Shown one piece after another: positions 33,678 to 40,730 of a DNA stretch of 40,730 nt. The stretch lies in contig JACCXF010000305.1 of NCBI GenBank assembly GCA_013697295.1, positions 1-40,730 of the forward strand, written 5' to 3'. How positions within the stretch are numbered: the first letter of the stretch is position 1; every line of letters starts with the position of its first letter. This stretch comes from Actinomycetota bacterium (GTDB lineage Bacteria > Actinomycetota > CADDZG01 > WHSQ01). A program made the position numbers and the translations under genes. The notes below the pieces were generated by a model, which was not told the DNA's origin, did not search any database, and saw nothing but the letters and a program-made list of their open reading frames with translations.

Positions 33678-35162
33678 CTAGCCGCCGAGGTTGTGGATCA
33701 GCGTCGAGGCGTCGGGACTGGAATCCAGCAGTTGTTGCACGTGGGCCTTGGTTCCGCGCGTCGGCTCGAGCGTCGGGACCTTGCGCAGGGGCTCGTCGCC
33801 CGTGTCGAATATCAGCGCATCCCAGGAGGCCGCGACGATCGTGGGGCTGAACCTGCGGAGGCACTCCCCCCGGAAGTATGCACGGGTGTCCTCGGGGGGA
33901 TGATCGACGGCGTAGGCGATGGCCTCGTCGGAGACGATCCGCTCCATCTTGCCGGCGTTCTGGAGTTTGTAGTAGAGACCCTTGTGGCGCCTCACGTCGT
34001 GATACTGGAGATCGATCATCCGCAGCTTGGGAGCGTCCCACGCCAGGCCATCGCGCGCACGGTAGGCCTCGAGCATGGCGAGCTTCGCCACCCAATCCAG
34101 TCGGCGGCTCATGGACATGGTGTCCCTCTCGAGGCTGTCCAAGGTCAGTTCCCAGGTATCCAGAACGTCGCCCGTGACGGCATCGAAGTCGTTGTCGAGC
34201 GCGTACTTCTTCGCCAGGCGGAAATACTCCCATTGGAGCTCGATGGCGGTGAGCCTGCGGCCGTCGACGAGCTCGATCGTGGCGCGACAGCCAGGGTCGT
34301 GGGACACGGCTCTCATCGCCTGGACCGGTACGGCCAGGGTGAAGTCATCGGCGATGAAGTCGTCCTCGATCATCCTGAGGACGAGGGACGTGGTCCCGAC
34401 CTTGAGGAAGGTCGACGTCTCGGACATGTTTGCGTCGCCGACGATGACGTGGAAACGCCGATAGAGGTCTGGATCCGCATGGGGCTCGTCGCGCGTGTTG
34501 ATGATGGGCCGTTTGAAAGTCGTCTCGAGCCCCACCTCGACCTCGAAGAAGTCAGCACGCTGAGAGATCTGATAGTCGACGCCCTCCGAACCGTTCTCGG
34601 CCCCCACCTTCCCCGCACCTGTGAACACCTGACGCGTGACGAAGAACGGGATGACGTGCTTCACGAGATTGGGGAAGGGCGTCTGGCGGTCCACCAGGTA
34701 GTTCTCGTGACAACCGTACGAGTTGCCCTTGCCGTCGGAGTTGTTCTTGTAGATGAAGACACGCTCGCCGTCGGGAACGATGTTCCGGGCGGCCTCGATC
34801 GAATCCTCGAGGATGCGCTCGCCCGCCTTGTCCCATGTGACGACGTCACGGGCATTAGAGCATTCGGGGCTCGAGTACTCGGGGTGAGCGTGATCCACGT
34901 AGTAGCGGGATCCGTTCGGCAAGATGACGTTCACGAGGCCGGACTCGTCCTCGACCGCACTGGAATCCATCGGCGTGCGCTCGAAGCCGCGGGCATCGCG
35001 CAGAGGATTCTCTTCCTCGTAGTCCCACTTCACGCGTTTGAACGCTGGCTTCGCGTAGGCGTTGATCAACAGAGACGAAGTCAGGATCGGGTTGAAGTCG
35101 GCGGCTTCACGGATCGCTATCCCATACTCGGTCTCGATCCCGCAGATCTTTGGAACGGTCAT
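33678..35162 (-). CDS. dop: Pup deamidase/depupylase
   Basis: MTVPKICGIETEYGIAIREAADFNPILTSSLLINAY...[35 protein letters not shown]. Confidence 0.96.
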   Translation of the reverse strand: MTVPKICGIETEYGIAIREAADFNPILTSSLLINAYAKPAFKRVKWDYEEENPLRDARGFERTPMDSSAVEDESGLVNVILPNGSRYYVDHAHPEYSSPECSNARDVVTWDKAGERILEDSIEAARNIVPDGERVFIYKNNSDGKGNSYGCHENYLVDRQTPFPNLVKHVIPFFVTRQVFTGAGKVGAENGSEGVDYQISQRADFFEVEVGLETTFKRPIINTRDEPHADPDLYRRFHVIVGDANMSETSTFLKVGTTSLVLRMIEDDFIADDFTLAVPVQAMRAVSHDPGCRATIELVDGRRLTAIELQWEYFRLAKKYALDNDFDAVTGDVLDTWELTLDSLERDTMSMSRRLDWVAKLAMLEAYRARDGLAWDAPKLRMIDLQYHDVRRHKGLYYKLQNAGKMERIVSDEAIAYAVDHPPEDTRAYFRGECLRRFSPTIVAASWDALIFDTGDEPLRKVPTLEPTRGTKAHVQQLLDSSPDASTLIHNLGG

Positions 35163-35182
35163 GGCAACAGGTTAGGCCGTCG

Positions 35183-36949
35183 CTAGAGGTACTGGCCGGT
35201 TTGCACCTGTTCGACCTGGCGGGGGCCCTCGCCGTCTCTGTGCTCGCTTACCAGCGTCCGGATGTACACGATGCGCTCGCCCTTCTTCCCGGACACGCGG
35301 GCCCAGTCGTCCGGATTCGTCGTATTCGGAAGGTCCTCGTTCTCGCGGTACTCCTGGTGGATCGCCGCGAGCAGGTCGTTCTGGTTGATCCCCTTCGGCT
35401 CGCCCGCGATGGCCCGCTTGATGGCCATCTTCTTGGCGCGCCGGACGATGTTCTCGATCATCGCCCCCGAGGAGAAGTCCTTGAAGTACAGCTCCTCCTT
35501 GTCGCCGTTGGCGTAAGTGACCTCGAGGAAGCGGTTCTCGTCCTCGTCCGAGTACATCCGGGCGACCGTGGCGACGATCATCTCTTGCACGGCCTTCTCA
35601 CGCGAGCCGTGCTTGTCGATCTCGGTCTTGGCTATTGGGACGGTGGTCGTGAGGTACTTCGAGTAGATGTCCGTGGCCGACTCCTCGTTCGGACGTTCGA
35701 TCTTGATCTTCACGTCCAGGCGACCGGGGCGAAGGATCGCGGGGTCGATCAGGTCCTCGCGGTTCGAGGCGCCCACCACGATGACGTTCTTGAGGCTCTC
35801 GACGCCGTCGATCTCGGCCAGCAGCTGGGGCACGATGGTCGACTCGATGTCGCTCGAGATGCCGGAGCCGCGCGTACGGAACAGTGAATCCATCTCGTCG
35901 AAGAACACGATCACCGGCACGCCTTCCTCGGATTTCTCCTTGGCGCGCTGGAAGATCATCCGGATCTGCCGCTCGGTTTCACCGACGTACTTGTTCAGTA
36001 GCTCCGGGCCCTTGATGTTGAGGAAGTAGCTCTGGCGCCCATCACGCCCCAGCTTGGCCGCCACCTTCTTGGCCAGCGAGTTGGCCACCGCCTTTGCCAC
36101 GAGCGTTTTGCCGCAGCCGGGAGGGCCGTACAGAAGGACGCCCTTCGGGGCTTCGAGCTCGTGCTCGCGGAACAGATCGGCGTGCAGGAAGGGGAGCTCG
36201 ACGGCGTCCATGATCTCTTCGATCTGAGAGGTGAGGCCGCCGATATCGTCGTAAGAGATGTCCGGCACCTCTTCGAGGATCAGCTCCTCGACCTCGGGCT
36301 TCGGAAGCTTCTCGATCACATGGCCGGACTTCGGTTCGAGCAACAGGCTGTCGCCGGGGCGGAGATGTAGCCCCTTGAGCGAATCCGCCAGCTCGACGAC
36401 TCGCTCCTCATCGGCCCGACCGGTGACCAGTGCACGATTCCCCTCTTCGAGGCGCTCCTTGAGGAGCACCACTTCACCCTGCACCTCGTACTCGAGGAGC
36501 TCGATGACGTTAAGCCCCTCGTTCAGCATCACTTGGTGCCCGCGCTGGGCCTTCTCGAGGTCGACCTCGGGCGAGATGTGAACCCGGAGCTTGCGCCCGT
36601 TCGTGAACACGTCCGCGGTCGAGTCCTCGAAAGCCTGGAGGAAGATGCCGTATCCCGATGGGGGCTGGGTCAGTTTCTCGATCTCCTCCTTCAGTGCGAC
36701 GAGTTGCTCGCGCGCGTCCCGCAGCGTCCCGGCAAGTCGGTCGTTGTTATCGCGTGCGTTCTGGAGCTCGTCGGAGGTGTCGGAAAGGCGCTTCTCGAGG
36801 CTATGTATCTGGCGCGGCGTCGCATCGAGCTTGCGCCGCGTCAGAGCAAGCTCCTCCTCCAGCAGCTTCACCTGGCTCTGGAGTTCCTGGACCTCTTGGT
36901 CGTACTCGGCAATCCTGCGCTCGAGCTCGTTTTGAGGGACCGCCACCAC
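35183..36949 (-). CDS. arc: Proteasome-associated AAA ATPase (ARC/Mpa)
   Basis: Coiled-coil N-terminus; Walker [22 protein letters not shown]; Walker [19 protein letters not shown]-terminal ...QTGQYL docking tail. Confidence 0.96.
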   Translation of the reverse strand: MVAVPQNELERRIAEYDQEVQELQSQVKLLEEELALTRRKLDATPRQIHSLEKRLSDTSDELQNARDNNDRLAGTLRDAREQLVALKEEIEKLTQPPSGYGIFLQAFEDSTADVFTNGRKLRVHISPEVDLEKAQRGHQVMLNEGLNVIELLEYEVQGEVVLLKERLEEGNRALVTGRADEERVVELADSLKGLHLRPGDSLLLEPKSGHVIEKLPKPEVEELILEEVPDISYDDIGGLTSQIEEIMDAVELPFLHADLFREHELEAPKGVLLYGPPGCGKTLVAKAVANSLAKKVAAKLGRDGRQSYFLNIKGPELLNKYVGETERQIRMIFQRAKEKSEEGVPVIVFFDEMDSLFRTRGSGISSDIESTIVPQLLAEIDGVESLKNVIVVGASNREDLIDPAILRPGRLDVKIKIERPNEESATDIYSKYLTTTVPIAKTEIDKHGSREKAVQEMIVATVARMYSDEDENRFLEVTYANGDKEELYFKDFSSGAMIENIVRRAKKMAIKRAIAGEPKGINQNDLLAAIHQEYRENEDLPNTTNPDDWARVSGKKGERIVYIRTLVSEHRDGEGPRQVEQVQTGQYL

Positions 36950-36975
36950 CTCCTATAGGCCGTAGAGACTACTCC

Positions 36976-37794
36976 CTAGGCATCCGGGATCGACGCATCT
37001 TCCAGCCCTGCCAACTTGCGCGCGGTGACGATGAAGCCGGTGTGTGCGACCATCCTGTGGTCCGGACGCACGGATTGCCCCTCGATGTTCCAGGTCCGAA
37101 CCAGTCCCTCAAACGTGTTTACGATCCCGAACCCACCGCGCCGCATCGCCTCGACCGTCTGCTGCACCTGGGGCACGGTCGGCAGGTAACAACACATGAT
37201 TCCCCCAGCGGCCAGGGAGTGGGTCGTTCGACCGACGGCGCGCCACGGCTCGGGCAGGTCGAGCACGAGCCTATCCACGCCGCTCTCGGGGATGTCCTCG
37301 AAGACGTCGCCCACGCGCAGATCGACGTTCTCTGGCTTGCCTCCGAGGCCCTCGTACCACTCCCTTACGTTGGCGGCTCCGCGCTCGTGGTGATCCTCAC
37401 GTAGCTCGTACGAGATCACCAGGCCCGCATCCCCCACCGCGCGAGAAAGTGCGAGGGTGAGCGATCCGGAACCGGTGCCTGCTTCCAAGACGGCGGCGCC
37501 GGGAAAGATATCGGCGTACATGATGATCAGGCCGAGGTCCTTTGGATACACGACCTGTGCACCCCGCTGCATCTTGAGGATGTAGTCGGACAGCGTTGGG
37601 CGGAATGCGAGCATCCTCGCGCCCTTGCTGGACCGGACGGTGGTCCCCTCGAACGCTCCGATCAACTCGTCGTGGTCGAGGGTCCCCGAGTGGGAATGGA
37701 ATTGCTTCCCCGTGCTCAGCGTGATGAGGTAGCGCCGGTCGCGGGAGTCCACCAGCAGGATGCGCTCCCCCGCCGCGAGAACCCGCTCCGTCAT
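36976..37794 (-). CDS. trmI: tRNA (adenine-58-N1)-methyltransferase
   Basis: GAAVLEAGTGSGSLTLALSRAVGDAGLVISYELREDHHERGAANV...VDRLVLDLPEPWRAV; adjacent to arc. Confidence 0.9.
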   Translation of the reverse strand: MTERVLAAGERILLVDSRDRRYLITLSTGKQFHSHSGTLDHDELIGAFEGTTVRSSKGARMLAFRPTLSDYILKMQRGAQVVYPKDLGLIIMYADIFPGAAVLEAGTGSGSLTLALSRAVGDAGLVISYELREDHHERGAANVREWYEGLGGKPENVDLRVGDVFEDIPESGVDRLVLDLPEPWRAVGRTTHSLAAGGIMCCYLPTVPQVQQTVEAMRRGGFGIVNTFEGLVRTWNIEGQSVRPDHRMVAHTGFIVTARKLAGLEDASIPDA

Positions 37795-37853
37795 CTTGCG
37801 CGCCCATCGAACTGGTTCATGGCGACAGCCTAAGTGCGGTCGCCCCTCCGTCT

Positions 37854-39014
37854 CTACTCTTCGGCTGAGCCGAACTGTGCGGGACGTTGGTCCAGCTCGA
37901 CGGTCTCGGTCCGCGTCCCGTCGCCCTCGCTGATGATCGTCAGCTCCACCTCGTCGCCCGGAACCAGATCCGCCAGGGTGTCGATGAGGTCGTCCGAGCT
38001 CGTGATGCGCCGGTCGTCGATAGAGGTGATGAGATCTCCGATGTCCATCTCGACCCCCTCGGCCGGACCGCCCGAGAGAACCTCGAGGACCAGGGCCCCC
38101 TTGGCGTCTTCGTCGAGCCCGAACTCGTCCAGCGCCGCCGGTTCGGGATCGCCCACCGAAACGCCGAGCCATGCATGCTCCTGTAGGGGTTCTTCGAGGA
38201 TCTGCTCGATGACCGGAAGCGCCGAGTCGATCTCGATGGCGAAGCCGATGTTCTCGGCGGCAGCCGCGAGAGCGGCGGCGGAGTTGACGCCGATCAGCCG
38301 TCCGTTCACGTCGATGAGCGCGCCACCCGAGTTACCCGGATTGATCGCGGCGTCGGTCTGCAACAGTCCCGTGAACCGCAACGTCTCGCCGTCCGGAACC
38401 GGGATCTTGATGGTTCGGTTCTGGCCGGAGACGATCCCCTTGGTGACTGTTACCCCACCCAGTCCCAGCGGGTAGCCGATGGCGATGACATCGTCGCCCA
38501 GCTCGAGTGCGTCGGAGCGTCCGATCTCGATCGGGGTGAGATCGTCGGCCTTTACCTGGACCACCGCCAGGTCCCGCTCCGGATCGACGCCGACGACCGT
38601 TCCGTCCATCGCGTCGTGCTCCTGGTCGTTGAATACGACACGTACCTCGGTGGCGTCCTGCACGACGTGATTGTTCGTGATGATGATGCCCTCCGAGTCG
38701 ATGATGACGCCCGACCCCTGGCCCTTGCCCTCGCGGGGGCCGAGCACTCCCTGAGTCAGCGCGGTTACTTTCACGTTGACGATCGATGGCAGAGCACGCT
38801 TCACCACCTCAGATGTCTTCGAATGCTGGAGCGGCGCGTCGACCTGGTTGATCGAGATATCGGACGTATCGCTGGGCTCGCCCTCGGGGGCCCGGGAGGC
38901 GGACGCGTCCGAGCCCGAGGACCGGTCTTCGGAGCCCGGCGGCGAAACCTCGACCGAGCAGGCCCCAATCGCGAGCGTGGCCGCGAGCATCAAGGGAACA
39001 AAGGATCTGTTCAT
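37854..39014 (-). CDS. HtrA/DegP-like trypsin-like serine protease with PDZ domain, predicted lipoprotein
   Basis: Lipobox-like LAIGAC; triad regions TNNHVV, DPERDLAVVQV, GNSGGALID; C-terminal PDZ-like segment. Confidence 0.93.
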   Translation of the reverse strand: MNRSFVPLMLAATLAIGACSVEVSPPGSEDRSSGSDASASRAPEGEPSDTSDISINQVDAPLQHSKTSEVVKRALPSIVNVKVTALTQGVLGPREGKGQGSGVIIDSEGIIITNNHVVQDATEVRVVFNDQEHDAMDGTVVGVDPERDLAVVQVKADDLTPIEIGRSDALELGDDVIAIGYPLGLGGVTVTKGIVSGQNRTIKIPVPDGETLRFTGLLQTDAAINPGNSGGALIDVNGRLIGVNSAAALAAAAENIGFAIEIDSALPVIEQILEEPLQEHAWLGVSVGDPEPAALDEFGLDEDAKGALVLEVLSGGPAEGVEMDIGDLITSIDDRRITSSDDLIDTLADLVPGDEVELTIISEGDGTRTETVELDQRPAQFGSAEE

Positions 39015-39051
39015 GGAGTCAGGATAGAGGCGGCCAGCAAATACGCGGACG

Positions 39052-39444
39052 CTACGCCGCTTCCTCTGCGGGTCTCTCGGCCGCAACCACCTCGATCTGC
39101 CCCCCCATGATCCCACCGAGAGCGAACACGACGAGGTAGGTGCCCGGCGCCAGCCCGAAGGGCGCTCGTACTTCGTCCGACAGATCGGTGGGCGCCTGCA
39201 GGCCGAGGATCTGCGTTGTCTTCGCCGGGCCCTCGAACAGCACCTCGCGCGACTCGGGGTTCACGAGGAACCACTGCTCTCGATAGTGCCCGGCGGGAGC
39301 CGACCACGTGCGAGAGACGACGAACGGTAGCGTCCGCCCATCCTTCAACGAGATGCCGGAGGCCCCATCTGCGCTCCTGGAAGGAGTCACGTGCCCGATC
39401 AGCAATTTCCGCTGCGAACCCGAGATGTCGGCTTCTCGCTTCAT
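39052..39444 (-). CDS. Hypothetical protein
   Basis: 130-aa ORF from MKREADISGSQRKLLIGHVTPSRS...; no motif recognised. Confidence 0.55.
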   Translation of the reverse strand: MKREADISGSQRKLLIGHVTPSRSADGASGISLKDGRTLPFVVSRTWSAPAGHYREQWFLVNPESREVLFEGPAKTTQILGLQAPTDLSDEVRAPFGLAPGTYLVVFALGGIMGGQIEVVAAERPAEEAA

Positions 39445-39509
39445 GCCCGGAGGATACAACCGGTCCCGTCCTCGCTCCGTGATCGGCCGCGGACGTAAGC
39501 TTCCGAGAC

Positions 39510-39935
39510 ATGTGTCTGTTCTGTGAGGTGGTTGAACGGAAGGTCCGTGCCGAGGTCGTCTATGAGGACGAGACGAGTATGGCGTTCCTCGACCACCGTC
39601 CGTTGTTCGTGGGACACACGCTCCTGGTACCGAAGGAGCATCACGAAACCCTCGCCGACCTCCCGCCGGCACTGGTCAAACCCTTCTTCGCCACCGCACA
39701 GCTCCTGGCTCGTTGCGTACAAACCGCTTTTGAAGCCCAGGGCACGTTCGTCGCGATGAACAACATCGTCAGTCAGAGCGTCCCGCACTTGCATCTGCAC
39801 GTCGTACCCCGGCGGAGGAAGGACGGCCTGCGCGGGTTCTTCTGGCCACGCACGAAATACGCCAGCCCAGAAGAGATGGCTGAGACGGGAGAGCGCCTGA
39901 GAACGGCACTGGCGAAGTGGGAAGAAGCCGGGTGA
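39510..39935 (+). CDS. HIT family protein
   Basis: MCLFCEVVERKVRAEVVYEDETSMAFLDHRPLFVGHTLLVPKEHH...SVPHLHLHVVPRRRKDGLRGFFWPRTKY. Confidence 0.95.
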   Translation: MCLFCEVVERKVRAEVVYEDETSMAFLDHRPLFVGHTLLVPKEHHETLADLPPALVKPFFATAQLLARCVQTAFEAQGTFVAMNNIVSQSVPHLHLHVVPRRRKDGLRGFFWPRTKYASPEEMAETGERLRTALAKWEEAG

Positions 39936-40582
39936 GCGTCGAAGAGCTGACGTTCGAGTCGTCGGACGGACTGACCCTCGAGGCGCTGCTGGTCGGTCCC
40001 GAAGATCCACGGGCGGGGCTGGTGCTGTGCCACCCCCACCCGAAGATGGGCGGCACGATGAACGCTCCGCTGCTCGAAGCGGTGACCGAGCGCATGACGG
40101 ACGAGGGGTGGAGTGTTCTCCGGTTCAACTTCAGGGGGATAGGCAAGTCGGAGGGCGAGCCCACGTTAGGGATCGACGAGGTGCAGGACGCAAAGGGAGG
40201 GATCGCCTTGATGCGCAGGCGCAATGCGGACATGCCTCTCGCGATCGCGGGGTGGTCGTTCGGTGCGGCGGTGGCGATCCGCGCGGCCGCAGAGGATGAC
40301 TCGCTGGTCGCCTGCGTCGCGATCGCGCCCGCCGTGAAAGAGAAGCCGGGGGTGACCGCGGGCCTCCCGCCCCCGGAGGAGATCGATCTCGGTGTGCCGT
40401 TGCTCATGGTCGCGGCCGCCAACGACGAGCTGGTCGAGTCGGAGGACTGCAAGACCTGGGTGGCGAAAATCCCTCACGCCGAGGTCACGCTGGTCCAGGG
40501 CGCAAACCATTTCTTCTGGGCTAAGTACGACAAGCTTGGCGACGAGATCGTTGATTGGTTGAACGGATCCATCCAAACGTAG
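39932..40582 (+). CDS. Alpha/beta hydrolase (dienelactone-hydrolase-like)
   Basis: AGLVLCHPHPKMGGTMNAPLLEAVTERMTDEGWSVLRFNFRGIGKSEG...AGWSFGAAVAIRAA; GTGA overlap with the HIT gene. Confidence 0.9.
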   Translation: MSVEELTFESSDGLTLEALLVGPEDPRAGLVLCHPHPKMGGTMNAPLLEAVTERMTDEGWSVLRFNFRGIGKSEGEPTLGIDEVQDAKGGIALMRRRNADMPLAIAGWSFGAAVAIRAAAEDDSLVACVAIAPAVKEKPGVTAGLPPPEEIDLGVPLLMVAAANDELVESEDCKTWVAKIPHAEVTLVQGANHFFWAKYDKLGDEIVDWLNGSIQT

Positions 40583-40597
40583 TGGACGAGAGGCGTT

Positions 40598-40730
40598 ATG
40601 AAACTGGGACTTGACTGCACGCAACATCAGTTGTCGTGGGACGGCTTAAAGGAGCGGGTGCTCTATGCGGAGTCCGCGGGCTTCGACGGCGCCTGGGTGT
40701 TCGACCACTTCAAGCCGCTCTACGGCGACC
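40598..40730 (+). CDS. LLM-class (F420-dependent) oxidoreductase, partial at window edge
   Basis: MKLGLDCTQHQLSWDGLKERVLYAESAGFDGAWVFDHFKPLYGD... truncated. Confidence 0.75.
   Translation, partial: MKLGLDCTQHQLSWDGLKERVLYAESAGFDGAWVFDHFKPLYGD

Noticed and set aside
33309-35186. 625-aa plus-strand ORF opposite pup and dop
   Set aside because: Antisense of clear Pup/Dop genes; a compositional artefact of high GC3.
36976-38172. Extended 398-aa version of the TrmI ORF
   Set aside because: The N-terminal extension is antisense to the HtrA-like gene and low-complexity Arg/Gly; the start at 37794 (MTERVLAAGERILL) matches the family.

Overview
This 40.7-kb high-GC window is gene-dense chromosomal DNA. 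It most likely comes from an actinobacterial lineage, inferred from the complete Pup-proteasome locus and its synteny with pafBC/tatAC/helY. I saw no rRNA, convincing tRNA, CRISPR array, IS element or phage module. Main blocks: (1) a roughly 0.5-kb hairpin-dense non-coding stretch at the left edge, followed by yjbQ-proS. (2) A tightly coupled minus-strand lysine-fermentation-type operon (kamA, kdd, an amidohydrolase, kamD, kamE, kal, HAD, GNAT) divergent from an Lrp/AsnC regulator across a palindrome-rich promoter. (3) A GlpD / alpha-beta hydrolase // DAG-kinase / AGPS-like flavoprotein neighbourhood led by a thiolase that carries at least three lesions. (4) An intergenic region with 9-bp-periodic TGCACC-type repeats. 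(5) helY-(hyp)-tatC-tatA and an orphan GAF/PAS histidine kinase. (6) The Pup-proteasome locus pafC-pafB-DUF3866-pafA-prcA-prcB-endoVII/HNH-pup-dop-arc, followed by trmI, an HtrA-like protease, and HIT and hydrolase genes. The most interesting points are the lysine operon with an embedded amidohydrolase but no kce and a divergent KamA, its regulatory region, the hairpin-dense left end, the triply damaged thiolase, and the 9-bp repeat array. Everything here was read by eye; no searches were run.
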